Shown here: positions 9,701 to 19,034 of the stretch, piece after piece | Layout of the letters: every line of letters begins with the position of its first letter | How positions within the stretch are numbered: position 1 is the first letter of the stretch | From: Chitinophaga sp. S165 | GTDB lineage: Bacteria; Bacteroidota; Bacteroidia; Chitinophagales; Chitinophagaceae | Assembly (NCBI RefSeq): GCF_003182155.1 | Contig: NZ_QGTG01000011.1 | Coordinates: 1-39,209, forward strand | Direction: 5' to 3' | Length of the DNA stretch: 39,209 bases | The notes under the pieces: model-generated | Database searches by the model: none | Seen by the model: only the letters and a program-made list of their open reading frames with translations | What the model was told of the DNA's origin: nothing | Translations under genes and position numbers: made by a program

Positions 9701-11335
9701 GAACAGGCTCCACTGCGTGTGTCCGCTATTATTGTCCGCAATTGTTTACAGCTTTCTGTTTCCTATTCAAGCAGAATGTATCAGCCTGCTACCATTAACA
9801 GGCTTTTAAGCCGGTATAAGGCGCACCTCATGCTGCTTATCGAAAGCTTGTCCGGCATTCAGCATAACATCCTTACCCCGTCCGACCTCTCATTTAAGGG
9901 AATGTCGGTGCAGCAATTGAATAGCCTGAATAAGGATGGACAGGTAGAAGATATTTATCCGCTTACTCCCTTGCAGCAGGGACTCTATTTCTTCTGGTTG
10001 ATGGACCCGTCTTCGTACTTGCAACAGATGGTCTATTCCATACAAGGTGCACTTGACCTTTCATTGCTTGAGAAGTGTTATAATGCCCTGTTGCAGCGTC
10101 ACGACGTATTACGTGTTTCTAATGCATACCTGGATTCAGATCATGTTGTACAGATAGTGAAACATCATAGGCATGTACCTTTAACATACATTGACATGTC
10201 TGTTGAGGACATCGGGCAGGAGGAGCTGCCCCAATCCCTCGAACAGTATAAGCGGGATACACGCCGGCAGGGGATAGACCTGCATCAGGATAATCTGTTT
10301 GCGCTTACCGTTATAAAATACAGTGATAAACTTCACGGCCTCGTCTGGCGTTGGCATCACATCATCTGTGATGGCTGGTCAATGTCAATTATCATGGCGG
10401 AATTTATCCGCATGTACGCAACATGGTCGGCAGGACGGCAACCTGCGCTGACTGCAGGATATGCCTATGGTCAATACATTAAATGGTTGCAGCAGGTTAA
10501 TAAGGAAAATACCCTGATATACTGGCGGAAATATCTCGAAGACTATAATAGCCCCGCAATCCTTCCGCTTTTAGACACGCGTTCAGAAAGTGATTACCGG
10601 TTCCGGGAAATGTATCTGTGGCTGAAAAATGAGAAAGCAGATAAAGTACGGGAATTCTGTAAGCAGAAGTCAGTTACAGAAAATACGTTCTTTACAGCGC
10701 TTTGGGCCATCCTGCTGGCAAAATATAATAACAGCAACGATGTCGTTTTTGGAACAGTGGTATCAGGAAGGCCGCCGGAAGTACAGGGTATTGAACACAT
10801 GGTAGGCCTGTTCATTAACACTATACCCGTTCGGGTACGGCTGAATCTGCAAGGTACTGTAACCGACCTGATGTCGCAGATCCGGGAGGACGCACTTGCA
10901 AGTGCCGGTCACCATTATGTACAGTTGGCTGATATTCAGTCCTGCAGCATATTGAATAAATCGCTATTAAATCACATCCTCATTTTCGAAAACTATCCGG
11001 TGGATGAAGAACAACGGAAAAGTGTAAACGATATGGAGGTAAATGCAGGCTTATCCATTCGTGCAGTGAATGAAACGAGGCAAAATCAGACCAACTATCC
11101 GTTCAATATCGTTATCAGATCTGATATGTCCGGTATAGAAGTGGCCTTTACTTTCAACGAACTTGTACTTGCAGAAGAAATAGTGAAGCAGATAATGAGC
11201 GACTTGGAGAACTTAACGGAACAAGTGTTGCTTTTACCAGAAAATAAACTTTTAAATTTTCAGTTTAATTTATATTTTAAGAACGCATTTGCCAACGAGT
11301 TGATTGCAGGAGACGATTTGGAAGAATCGTTCTAA
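6005..11335 (+). CDS. NRPS: half-C, A, PCP, E, C
   Basis: Single-module NRPS of 1776 residues, 22 bases after the previous gene. Residues 1 to about 240 match only the C-terminal lobe of a condensation domain. A domain about 255-750 has A3 YTSGSTGRPKG at 405. The carrier serine (LGGDS, Ser800) is in the GGDS form typical of PCPs before epimerases. The E domain, about 840-1290, has HHLVVDGVSW at 977, EGHGRE, a RTVGWFT motif and FNYLG. The last domain opens with EDIYPLTPLQQG, typical of C domains that accept a D-residue donor, and has HHIICDGW at 1451. Pocket residues D-G-T-K-I-Q-H-I-G resemble the aspartate code DLTKVGHIG with changes at 236, 299 and 301, so an Asp-like residue converted to D is inferred. 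The usual Gly of the A10 NGK is Arg (LNRKAD) but the Lys is kept. Start ATG 6005; an upstream ATG at 5988 hits a stop. Ends in DDLEESF. Confidence 0.95.
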   Translation: MIESAITQKVAEDYWIKHLNGVSYSQLYTYMVASPVFADAVGEYAEIPLALSGTMLNSLKGITKGDRKSIFALLITALAILHSRYTGASDILLNSPDLPADNAASAEKKLFYRINIPPDCTTRGLLNVVKQNLLDTFEHRDYNPGSLLERFRNNNTGNEKALSQLGIYLESLHMQPAYDNNNEIDFIFDLEDTSFIRFKKKLFDEKLILQYAGHFLRILSDIFTGNNAIGEVELLDEEQQHMLLHTFNNNKRPLPPDTDVISLLERICLTYPDGIAVQTLERKLTFGELKQYSDNLAAHLKQQFHLEKEQVVGLMFDRNEWAIIAMVGILKAGGVYFPLDPKYPDDRLQYMIGDSGCQLVLTEKKYIDTLEVNAMLDISSICSHAAASRQETWIAVPFQLAYVIYTSGSTGRPKGTLIQHSSLLNHIAWFNRQFSVNRNDSTLLVTSYSFDGSVTYIWSCLTTGATLHMLPDDKIIDPSYLLRYIQSEGVTFLKLVPSFFALLINNSLFEEADVMKSIRFIKQGGEAINVAHVKKYMRRYPQTLLANHYGATEATIGSTVHLITPDSIQDFERVPVIGKPFDNCKVYILGKRQELLPPGVIGEIYVGGAGVGRGYLNRPALTAEKFVELSYANGERVYRTGDMGCWTPDGTILFKGREDFQVKIKGYRIELPEIEIALQQYDAVEQAVVLPGEDNQSLTGYICGSPEIKLTALRAFLLTRLPEFMIPATFVLVDHIPMTLNRKADRSALALIKGRRLEASDAYVAPETRAELTLVTALESIFRNRPIGIEDHFFSLGGDSIKAILLVSRVKQAGYTLGIPDILNFPVVKEMAARMVKSDVSYSQEAITGSVPLGPAQIAFLESNIADRNAFHQSVILFNKGGFDEAVIRESLSVLWTHHDALRMKYSLGTNGWEQICEETTAKFGWEVGELKSEAHWERIVTDHHRKLIGALTINGPLLQAALLHCPDGDRLLLVIHHLVVDGVSWRIMLEDLSSFYQQGIQGQVPQAPKKTASIKRWQENLIAYAHSEQLMEEAPYWDKVLSAGVSPLPVDMQYTASEVEKDTVGNFTLDEEHTAKLTSGIHTAYKTNVNDVLLTALAITVKEIFDRTQFMILLEGHGREDVGEPLDVSRTVGWFTAKYPVLLDLGRAIFPEEQLVAVKETLHNIPLKGLGYGVLRYLNRSALNTSQRDTFKPAVVFNYLGDFDATSTTGMPALFTITNDLLDKQVMNTGDEQAPLRVSAIIVRNCLQLSVSYSSRMYQPATINRLLSRYKAHLMLLIESLSGIQHNILTPSDLSFKGMSVQQLNSLNKDGQVEDIYPLTPLQQGLYFFWLMDPSSYLQQMVYSIQGALDLSLLEKCYNALLQRHDVLRVSNAYLDSDHVVQIVKHHRHVPLTYIDMSVEDIGQEELPQSLEQYKRDTRRQGIDLHQDNLFALTVIKYSDKLHGLVWRWHHIICDGWSMSIIMAEFIRMYATWSAGRQPALTAGYAYGQYIKWLQQVNKENTLIYWRKYLEDYNSPAILPLLDTRSESDYRFREMYLWLKNEKADKVREFCKQKSVTENTFFTALWAILLAKYNNSNDVVFGTVVSGRPPEVQGIEHMVGLFINTIPVRVRLNLQGTVTDLMSQIREDALASAGHHYVQLADIQSCSILNKSLLNHILIFENYPVDEEQRKSVNDMEVNAGLSIRAVNETRQNQTNYPFNIVIRSDMSGIEVAFTFNELVLAEEIVKQIMSDLENLTEQVLLLPENKLLNFQFNLYFKNAFANELIAGDDLEESF

Positions 11336-11394
11336 ATTTAACCCGAACCCAGACACAGAATATTTACATCCACGATTGAAACAGTACCTCTATT

Positions 11395-12366
11395 ATGAGT
11401 ATGTTTGATAAACTCGAAAAGATCAAGTACCTGATTGGGAATACTCCTGTTCATACTGTTGAAGTAATGAACATCACATTAGGTATTAAACTTGAATATT
11501 TTAACCTGTTTGGCAGTATAAAAGACAGGCCTGCATTCAATATCATCTATGAAGCCGTGAAAAGCGGCCGTATAGGTCAGGACACCACCATTATAGAGTC
11601 CAGCTCCGGAAACTTTGCTATAGCGCTCGCAAATATCTGCCATTATCTGGGACTGAAATTCATTCCCGTAGTAGATCCCAATATCAATAAAGACTATCTG
11701 CAGTTGTTAAAGGTATTATGTAGTGAAGTGATAATGGTGACGGATAGAGATGCTACAGGCGGATACCTTTTAACCCGCATCAGAATGGTAGAGTCCCTTT
11801 GTTCAAAACATCCCGATTCATTCTGGACCAATCAGTATAATAACCCGCATAACTACCTGTGTTATTACGATAGTCTCGGACGGGAGTTGTTGAACCAGCT
11901 AGAGGGGCTTACCCATGTATTTATTGCCGTAAGCACAGGAGGAACGCTGGCCGGTCTTTCGAAACGCATTAAAGAAGAAAAACCGTCTGTAGAAATAGTT
12001 GCAGTAGATATTGAAGGGTCTGTGATCTTTAATCAGCCGCCTAAAAGCCGGTACATATCAGGTCTTGGCTCAAGCATGGTGCCCCCTTTACTTTCACATG
12101 CCCAATACGATAAAGTCTTGCACGTAACACACGAAGAGATCATAGACGGATGCAGGGCGCTGTATAATGATACGCACATTTTCGCAGGAGGTTCTTCCGG
12201 TGCTGTATACCAGGGCATACGTCAGTATTTCTCGACTCATGCCTCTTCGCATGAATGTGTAGTCGCGATGTGTTGCCCTGACAGGGGGAATGCCTACATG
12301 GATACACTTTACAATAATGAATGGTGCAATAAATTCAAAAAAACGGAACAATTATGTTGTATTTGA
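11395..12366 (+). CDS. sbnA: SbnA-like N-(2-amino-2-carboxyethyl)-L-glutamate synthase
   Basis: PLP-dependent enzyme of the cysteine synthase fold, 323 residues, close to the usual SbnA length. In the staphyloferrin B pathway SbnA joins O-phospho-L-serine and L-glutamate to give N-(2-amino-2-carboxyethyl)-L-glutamate, the precursor of L-2,3-diaminopropionate. Visible features: NTP near residue 16, the PLP lysine in GSIKDRPA (Lys43), the substrate loop ESSSGNFA, the phosphate-binding STGGTLAG, and AGGSSGAV near the end. It overlaps the SbnB-like gene by 13 bases, and this pairing is what separates it from an ordinary cysteine synthase, which I cannot fully exclude from sequence alone. It lies between two NRPS genes; the 59 bases upstream hold no convincing promoter, so transcription is probably from the operon. 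Two close ATGs (11395, 11401) are possible starts. Confidence 0.9.
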   Translation: MSMFDKLEKIKYLIGNTPVHTVEVMNITLGIKLEYFNLFGSIKDRPAFNIIYEAVKSGRIGQDTTIIESSSGNFAIALANICHYLGLKFIPVVDPNINKDYLQLLKVLCSEVIMVTDRDATGGYLLTRIRMVESLCSKHPDSFWTNQYNNPHNYLCYYDSLGRELLNQLEGLTHVFIAVSTGGTLAGLSKRIKEEKPSVEIVAVDIEGSVIFNQPPKSRYISGLGSSMVPPLLSHAQYDKVLHVTHEEIIDGCRALYNDTHIFAGGSSGAVYQGIRQYFSTHASSHECVVAMCCPDRGNAYMDTLYNNEWCNKFKKTEQLCCI

Positions 12367-13319
12367 ATGAACAGGATGTCCTGCAAATAGGTGTAGAATG
12401 GCCGGCTGTTGTATCGGTGATCCGCAATGCCTGTGAGACAATGGGTACTGAAGATTTTGCACAACCGGTTAAACCATACCTGCGGTACAGGAATAAAAAG
12501 AACCGCATCATAGCAATGCCAGCCTTTCTGGGTGGCAATACCGAACTGGCAGGTATTAAATGGATCGCAAGCTTTCCAGGCAATATTGAGAACGGCATAA
12601 AACGCGCTCACTCCGTTACAATACTCAATGATGCCGCTACAGGTGTACCCGTTGGTATCATCAATACACCAATAATAAGTGGCATACGGACTGCAGGCGT
12701 TTCCGGCCTGATGATCGATCTGTGGGCAAGGTACAATGACAAAACCGGATTGAAGATCGGCCTGACCGGCCTGGGACCGATTGGCAGGTTGCATATCGAT
12801 ATGTTATTTAACCTGCTGGGGGATCGTATTGAAGCAGTCAGGGTGTACGACATCCGTTCATACGATAAAGAAACAATTGCGCCTGAATGGTCAGACCGTA
12901 TTGAGTTTTGTAGCAGCTGGGAAGATGCTTTCGTTGATGCAGATATCTTCGTTACATGTACAGTATCTGATAAACCTTATATAAATATACCTCCACGTAA
13001 AGGATCGCTGCACCTCAATGTTTCACTGAGGGATTACGATGCCTCCTGGGTCACACATGCAGATGTGATCATCGTAGATGACTGGGAAGAAGTATGCCGG
13101 GAGAAGACAGATATAGAAATGATGCACCTGGAATATGGTTTGCAGAAGGAACAGGTCTATAACATAGTGCAGGTCGTGGCCGATGATGGAATGGAAACGC
13201 TCAGCCGTGGGAAAACGGTCATGTTCAATCCTATGGGAATGTCAGTGTTCGACATCGCAGTAGGGGGATACTTCCTCAATAGGGCTGAGAGAACAGCTGT
13301 TGGTGTTGCCCTGAAATAA
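12354..13319 (+). CDS. sbnB: SbnB-like 2,3-diaminopropionate-forming dehydrogenase
   Basis: Ornithine cyclodeaminase/mu-crystallin family protein, 321 residues. SbnB oxidises N-(2-amino-2-carboxyethyl)-L-glutamate with NAD and releases 2-oxoglutarate and L-2,3-diaminopropionate. The protein has the family lysine region (GIKWIASFPGN), a Rossmann nucleotide-binding loop (GLGPIGRLH, around residues 139-147), and the conserved DDWEEV region. Its ATG lies inside the last codons of the sbnA-like gene (ATGTTGTATTTGA overlap), so translation of the two is probably coupled. The next gene, 24 bases downstream, encodes an NRPS whose first A domain has a diamino-acid pocket; substrate supply to that module is the inferred role. 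A true ornithine cyclodeaminase, which would make proline, is the alternative, but the SbnA partner argues against it. Confidence 0.9.
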   Translation: MLYLNEQDVLQIGVEWPAVVSVIRNACETMGTEDFAQPVKPYLRYRNKKNRIIAMPAFLGGNTELAGIKWIASFPGNIENGIKRAHSVTILNDAATGVPVGIINTPIISGIRTAGVSGLMIDLWARYNDKTGLKIGLTGLGPIGRLHIDMLFNLLGDRIEAVRVYDIRSYDKETIAPEWSDRIEFCSSWEDAFVDADIFVTCTVSDKPYINIPPRKGSLHLNVSLRDYDASWVTHADVIIVDDWEEVCREKTDIEMMHLEYGLQKEQVYNIVQVVADDGMETLSRGKTVMFNPMGMSVFDIAVGGYFLNRAERTAVGVALK

Positions 13320-13343
13320 GAACCCAAATCTTAAAAAGTAGTG

Positions 13344-14060
13344 ATGAAAGAGTCAATCTCAAATAGAATGGTACTCGGACATTGGGAGAACCTTTCCTTC
13401 AGTGGCCTCTTTACAGATATTATTACCCCGTTCAGACGGTTTACAGCAGTTGATAACAGTACTGGTGAAAAGACGGTCACAATACCGCTTCCTGCGGAAC
13501 TGGTAGCCGGAATAGCCCGTCTGTGTAACTCATCAGATCTGTTGATTTATAATTTCTATACCAGCGCTCTTGGCCTGCTGTTATCCAGGTATTGCCAGCG
13601 GAACGCGTTGTTAATGATCACGCCATCGTTATGTAAAACCAGTCTGTCTGCAGATCACTATCAATATGTACAGTTCAACGCAGAGAAAGGAACCTCATTT
13701 AAAGCCCTCTTCACTAAAGGTAAGGAGCAGCTGCCTGCTGCAATGGACAATGCAGTTGAAGCTGCAACCCTTCGTGATTTTCCAGCCGGAATGAATATTA
13801 CGGCAGAAGTGGGATGTGTGGTCAGCGACATTACAATGCCCTGGGGTTCATTCAAACCACCGGTCTCAATAGAGATCGTTTTAAAGGAAGCTCCGGCTGT
13901 CGTCGTGCGTTTTGATGCAGGACAGTTTTATGAAGACTTGCTTGAATTACTCCTGCTTAACTACCGGCGTCTGCTCGGATCGATCGTGGACAATCTTTAT
14001 GCGCCGCTGGAAGATCTGGAGTTTCGCTCGGAGGAAGAGTGTAAACTGCAACAGAAGTTT
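13344..14060 (+). other. C-lobe-only condensation domain (half-C) 2
   Basis: Residues 1 to about 240 of the NRPS at 13344 begin at the same position of the C-domain fold as the other two half-C domains (here LGHWENL in place of the YW helix) and include the region LLIYNFYTSALGLLLSRY. No HHxxxDG is present. Directly upstream is the sbnB-like gene, so there is no lost N-lobe nearby; the partner full C domain lies at the end of the NRPS at 6005, two genes back. The end point is approximate. Confidence 0.78.
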
Positions 14061-17000
14061 AATATGCCTGTTCATACTTTTCCGACGCAAAAGCACATGG
14101 TGGCTGAGATTGAAGAATGTCTCGCCGCGATGCCTGAACATATTGCCATTGATTTTGAAGGTAAACGCGTATCCTACAGGGAACTGAATGCACGGGCGAA
14201 CAAGATTGCGCATTTCCTGCTTAACGTTCATAAAGTTACCCGCCATGACGTGGTGGGCGTATGCATGGACCGCTCCGACGAAATGGCGGCCGTGATACTG
14301 GGAATATGGAAAGCAGGAGCGGCCTATGTGCCGGTCGATCCTGCCTACCCGGACCAGAGAAAAGAAGAGATCATCACCAACTCAAATGTAAAAACAGTAT
14401 TTGAAAATAACCTGCCGGCGGAAATTGAAGACCAGCCTGACAATAATCCTGGTGTTGCTGTGCGGATGGAAGATCTCGCCTATGTAATATACACATCAGG
14501 TACGACCGGGAAACCGAAAGGGGTAATGATAACGCACTTCGGGATGCGTAATCATATCGGCGCTAAAATAGCAGACCTTCATATTGGTGAAGGTGCGCGT
14601 ATCGCGCAGAATGCTCCGCATTGCTTCGATATATCAGTATGGCAGTTCTTCGCGGCATTGGTCCGCAAAGGAACCACCTGTGTGTATGGTAACGATGTGA
14701 TCATGGAGCCGGGGGCATTCATGAAGAAGCTGAGTGCCGATGGTGTGAACGTACTGGAACTGGTACCCTCATACTTTGCCCTCATGCTGGACGCACTGGA
14801 TGAACCGGAAGCTGATTTTGCCTTTCCTGACCTGCAATGCCTGTTGCTACAGGCCGAACCATTGTTGCCGTCTATGGTGAAACGCTGGTATCGGCATTTC
14901 CCGGAAATAGTGATCTATAATGCATACGGAATTACCGAAACCTCTGATGACATAGCTCATTACCGTGTATCACATCAGGAATCAACGTTGACGATACCGG
15001 TGGCACAGGGAATGATACAGCATGCCCATATATATCTTGTAGACGAAGATCTGAGACCTGTCCCGCTGGGTGCAAAAGGTGAGATCCTGGTGGCAGGGGA
15101 CTGCGTGGGCAAAGGGTATCACAATAACCCGGAGGAAACGGCACAACGTTTTTTAAAGGGACCGATCGGGCGTGTTACCGATCAGGAAAAGATCTATCGC
15201 AGTGGAGATGTGGCGCGTTACCTGGCAGACGGACGGCTGGAATTCTTTGGCCGGAAAGACGCCCAGGTAAAGATAAGAGGCCAACGCGTGGAACCTGGAG
15301 AGATAGAGGTAGTGATGGCCGCCATTGAAGGAGTGGAGCATGCCGTGATATTGCCGGATCCAGGCAATCAGCGCCTGCTGGCTTATTATACAGGGGCGCA
15401 ACTTGAAAGGGATGTACTGGAAACCGCGCTGCGCGCAAAACTGGCAGAGTATATGGTTCCCTCGGTATTTATCCGGGTAGAAAAATTTCCGCTTACACCC
15501 AATGGTAAAATAGACAGGAAAAAGCTGGCCGCAGAAGCCGTGGACATCAGCACCTCATTGCCGGAAGAAACAGGGGAAAGGGATGCGATCACTCTAAGGG
15601 TTACAGACATATGGAAAGAAGTACTGAAACGGCCTCATATAGGCTTAAATGAGGACTTTTTCCATGTGGGTGGCACTAGCCTGACCGTCATGAAAATGGC
15701 GGCTGTTTATAGCCGGGAATTCAATGTAAAATTACCTGTCAGTTTGCTGTTTGATCGCCGTACCATCAAAGCCCATGTCGAGGCCATCACCCATACCGGC
15801 TCAGAGAGTTGGGAAAGCATTGTAAAAGTACCGGTGCAGGAAAGTTATGAACTGTCAGATGCACAACGGAGATTGTGGATATTGAGCCGTTTTGGCGAAG
15901 GGAACGTTGCTTATAATGTACCGCTTAGTGTTGGCTTAAAAGGTACGCTTGATATTCCCGTATTCAGAAAGGCCGTCCGTTACATCATCCGGCGGCATGA
16001 AATACTGCGGACAGTCTTTCGTGAAGACGCTGCAGGCGTGCCTAAACAGCACGTGGTGGAAGATTGGGATACTGACCTCGAAATCTTTGATCTGCGGCAG
16101 GAACAGGATCTTGAAAAGAAAGCTGCTGCTTACAGGTCCCAGCTGCTGGGTCACTCCTTTGACATGGAGAATGGTCCCCTGTTTAAAATATGGTTGTTAC
16201 GTCTGGGGGACGAACGTTTCCTCTGTTGCTTTAATATGCATCATATTATTTGTGACGGATGGTCCCTGGATATCCTGGCCAATGAGGTGTTGTCGGCTTA
16301 TGCCGGCTTCCTGGAGGGAACAGCGCCGGATCTGCCGGAATTACTTTTCCAGTATAAAGACTATACGGCATGGCAGAATAAAATACTTAACGGCCCACAG
16401 TTAAACCGTCATCGCGACTATTGGTTGAACGCCCTTTCGGGCGACCTGCCGGTTCTGGACCTGCCTACCTGCCGTCCGCGACCAGCTGTTAAAACTTATA
16501 ATGGTGGTAAGGTCCACTTTGAATTGCCTTCTGCAACGCTGCAGGCGCTGGAAGCATTCTGCCGTAACCAGAACAGCACACCGTATGTAGGCTTGTTATC
16601 TGTTATTTATGCCCTGCTGTCCCGTTATACCGGACAGAATGATATTATACTCGGAGGCCCCGTCGCCGGAAGAGAACATCCCGAATTGCATAACCAGGTC
16701 GGCTTCTATGTAAATACCCTTCCACTCCGTGTGCGGATAGATGGGAGCAGGAATTTTTATACGCTGTTTGCAGATGTCCGCAAAACGGTGGAACAGGCGT
16801 TGCAACACCAGGTATATCCATTTGATCTTTTAGTGGATGATCTGAAGCTTGAACGACAGACCAGCCGCTCGCCACTATTCGATGTAACTGTGGTACTGGA
16901 AGGTGCAACCGGTAAGAACACGCTTCAGGAGACCGGCAGCACGCTGGAACTGGGCTATCTGAAGGAAGAACAGCCACATGCCAAGTTCGATCTCAATATC

Positions 17001-19031
17001 ATGTTCAATGATACAGGTGCTGGTATGCAGGTAGCTATTACCTTCAACAGTGATCTGTTCGAAAAACCTTTTGTTGAAAGGATGGCGGCGCATATGTTGC
17101 AACTGATGGAAAAAGTGCTGGCAGATAGTAACATCGCACTTGACAAGATCGACTACCTGACTCCCGCCGAACGTGCGCAATTGTTAGCCGTGCCTGTTCA
17201 AAGCGCATATGCATCGGTTAGCAATGTGATAACACACTTTGAAGAATATGTGCATACAAGTCCGGACGCTGTTGCCGTGGCCTTTGGTGAACAGCAACTG
17301 ACCTACCGGGAGCTGAATGAAAGAGCGAACTATATCGCCCACGCATTACTGGAAAGGAAAACAGGTAACGATGCTTTTGTTGCTATTTACCTCGAAAGAG
17401 GAATAGCATACGTTTGCGCAATACTGGGCATCTTAAAAGCAGGAGCTGCTTATGTACCGCTCGATGTGAACTGGCCCATTGAAAGGACCAGGTATGTCCT
17501 GGAAGACAGTGGCGCCGGTATCATTATTAGCACTAACAATTGGCTGGAAGGGTTGACACAGGAGGAAATAAATAATTGCCTGGTACTTGATCATCACTTC
17601 TCTGACCTTCCGGATGCGTGGCGCTTTGGTCCGCGTATTGAACTGTCTGACGCGGATACCGCTTATGTTATCTACACATCAGGAACTACCGGCAATCCGA
17701 AAGGAGTATTGGTGTCGCATGGCAATCTTACTGCATTGTTGGATGCTGCACAGATCAAGTTTGATTTCGGACCACAGGACGTGTGGACATTATTCCATTC
17801 CTTCTGTTTTGACTTCTCGGTGTGGGAACTTTGGGGTCCCTTGTCGTCAGGTGGAAGGGTAGTGGTCATTCCGGAAGCATTAGCCAGGGATACAATACAG
17901 TTTGCCGAATTATTGGCGGCTGAAGGAGTGACGGTGCTCAATCAAACGCCTTCCGCATTTTATGCGCTCACAGAAGTACTCAAAAACGATGGAGGCATTT
18001 CATTGCCGCAGATGCGCTATCTCATTTTCGGTGGTGAAGCCCTGCATCCCGGACGTTTGCAATGGTGGAAAGAAAATTATCCTGCTGTTCGTAATATCAA
18101 TATGTATGGTATCACAGAGACGACCGTACATGTTACCTTCAAAGATATAGGAGAAGCCGAGATCAGGAATAACACCAGCGCCATTGGGCGCCCGCTTCCG
18201 CAATGGAGCTGTTATATTCTTGATCAACATCAGCTGCCTGTGCCTGTGGGCATCTCCGGAGAACTCTATGTAGGTGGTCCCGCTGTAGCTAAAGGCTATC
18301 ATAACAGGAAGGAGCTCACTGCACAACGTTTCGTCGAACTGTCCGCCATACCTGGCGCCCGCCTTTACCGGTCAGGCGATAAAGTAAAACTTCGTGAAGA
18401 TGGCGAACTGGAATTTATCTCAAGGCTGGATAATCAGGTAAAGGTCCGTGGGTATCGCATTGAATTGGGAGAAATAGAAAACACGCTGCTGAAGTCAGGA
18501 TCTTTCACCGATGTAAAAGTGAGGGCCGTCAACATCGGAGAGGAGGTAGAACTGGCTGCTTACTATACAGCCAATACACCTGTAGAAGTGGCGGCCTGCC
18601 GGACCTATCTGCGTAAGTCGCTGCCGCACTACATGGTGCCGGCCTATTTTGTCAGGTTGGACAAAATGCCCGTTACATCTAACGGTAAGCTGGATGAAAA
18701 AGCACTTGCCAGGATAGAGCCCGGAGAAAGGATGGCGATGACAACCTTCGTGCCTCCTTCCAATGAAACAGAGATCAAACTCGCAGGCATCTGGAAAAAT
18801 ATCCTCAACATAGAAAATGTCGGCATCCACGATAACTTCTTTGAGATTGGTGGCCATAGCCTGAAAGCTACTATGCTGCTGGCAGAGATCCATAAGACGT
18901 TCAATATCAAACTTAAGCTGGAAGATATTTTCAGTGATCCGACCATCGCCGGTCTTTCTACCCTTATTCAACATATAGAAGGTTTATTATCACCCGGCGC
19001 AGTAAATGGCAGGCGTAAAATAATCATTTAG
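13344..19031 (+). CDS. NRPS: half-C, A(Dap?), PCP, C, A(Thr), PCP
   Basis: Two-module NRPS, 1895 residues from ATG 13344; an in-frame GTG directly before it (13341) is the other possible start. Residues 1 to about 240 are a C-terminal-lobe-only condensation remnant with no HHxxxDG. A1: A3 YTSGTTGKPKG at 383, pocket D-I-W-E-L-Q-A-D-D, matching the diaminobutyrate code DIWELTADD as I recall it except T301Q. With sbnA/sbnB immediately upstream, 2,3-diaminopropionate is the best call. PCP1 has GGTS (Ser779). C has HHIICDGW at 966. A2: A3 YTSGTTGNPKG at 1444, pocket D-F-W-N-I-G-M-V-H, identical to the threonine code. PCP2 has IGGHS (Ser1839). The protein ends in a basic-hydrophobic tail, NGRRKIII, with no C or TE after the PCP, so it must pass its peptide to the next protein, which starts with a TubC-type docking domain 3 bases downstream. 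Confidence 0.95.
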   Translation: MKESISNRMVLGHWENLSFSGLFTDIITPFRRFTAVDNSTGEKTVTIPLPAELVAGIARLCNSSDLLIYNFYTSALGLLLSRYCQRNALLMITPSLCKTSLSADHYQYVQFNAEKGTSFKALFTKGKEQLPAAMDNAVEAATLRDFPAGMNITAEVGCVVSDITMPWGSFKPPVSIEIVLKEAPAVVVRFDAGQFYEDLLELLLLNYRRLLGSIVDNLYAPLEDLEFRSEEECKLQQKFNMPVHTFPTQKHMVAEIEECLAAMPEHIAIDFEGKRVSYRELNARANKIAHFLLNVHKVTRHDVVGVCMDRSDEMAAVILGIWKAGAAYVPVDPAYPDQRKEEIITNSNVKTVFENNLPAEIEDQPDNNPGVAVRMEDLAYVIYTSGTTGKPKGVMITHFGMRNHIGAKIADLHIGEGARIAQNAPHCFDISVWQFFAALVRKGTTCVYGNDVIMEPGAFMKKLSADGVNVLELVPSYFALMLDALDEPEADFAFPDLQCLLLQAEPLLPSMVKRWYRHFPEIVIYNAYGITETSDDIAHYRVSHQESTLTIPVAQGMIQHAHIYLVDEDLRPVPLGAKGEILVAGDCVGKGYHNNPEETAQRFLKGPIGRVTDQEKIYRSGDVARYLADGRLEFFGRKDAQVKIRGQRVEPGEIEVVMAAIEGVEHAVILPDPGNQRLLAYYTGAQLERDVLETALRAKLAEYMVPSVFIRVEKFPLTPNGKIDRKKLAAEAVDISTSLPEETGERDAITLRVTDIWKEVLKRPHIGLNEDFFHVGGTSLTVMKMAAVYSREFNVKLPVSLLFDRRTIKAHVEAITHTGSESWESIVKVPVQESYELSDAQRRLWILSRFGEGNVAYNVPLSVGLKGTLDIPVFRKAVRYIIRRHEILRTVFREDAAGVPKQHVVEDWDTDLEIFDLRQEQDLEKKAAAYRSQLLGHSFDMENGPLFKIWLLRLGDERFLCCFNMHHIICDGWSLDILANEVLSAYAGFLEGTAPDLPELLFQYKDYTAWQNKILNGPQLNRHRDYWLNALSGDLPVLDLPTCRPRPAVKTYNGGKVHFELPSATLQALEAFCRNQNSTPYVGLLSVIYALLSRYTGQNDIILGGPVAGREHPELHNQVGFYVNTLPLRVRIDGSRNFYTLFADVRKTVEQALQHQVYPFDLLVDDLKLERQTSRSPLFDVTVVLEGATGKNTLQETGSTLELGYLKEEQPHAKFDLNIMFNDTGAGMQVAITFNSDLFEKPFVERMAAHMLQLMEKVLADSNIALDKIDYLTPAERAQLLAVPVQSAYASVSNVITHFEEYVHTSPDAVAVAFGEQQLTYRELNERANYIAHALLERKTGNDAFVAIYLERGIAYVCAILGILKAGAAYVPLDVNWPIERTRYVLEDSGAGIIISTNNWLEGLTQEEINNCLVLDHHFSDLPDAWRFGPRIELSDADTAYVIYTSGTTGNPKGVLVSHGNLTALLDAAQIKFDFGPQDVWTLFHSFCFDFSVWELWGPLSSGGRVVVIPEALARDTIQFAELLAAEGVTVLNQTPSAFYALTEVLKNDGGISLPQMRYLIFGGEALHPGRLQWWKENYPAVRNINMYGITETTVHVTFKDIGEAEIRNNTSAIGRPLPQWSCYILDQHQLPVPVGISGELYVGGPAVAKGYHNRKELTAQRFVELSAIPGARLYRSGDKVKLREDGELEFISRLDNQVKVRGYRIELGEIENTLLKSGSFTDVKVRAVNIGEEVELAAYYTANTPVEVAACRTYLRKSLPHYMVPAYFVRLDKMPVTSNGKLDEKALARIEPGERMAMTTFVPPSNETEIKLAGIWKNILNIENVGIHDNFFEIGGHSLKATMLLAEIHKTFNIKLKLEDIFSDPTIAGLSTLIQHIEGLLSPGAVNGRRKIII

Positions 19032-19034
19032 GTT

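Noticed and set aside
11376..11407. Bacteroidota-like promoter (TTG at 11376-11378, TATGTTTG at 11400-11407) before sbnA
   Set aside because: The -7-like element overlaps and passes the ATG at 11395, so transcription would begin inside the gene; a later sbnA start would cut the conserved N-terminus.
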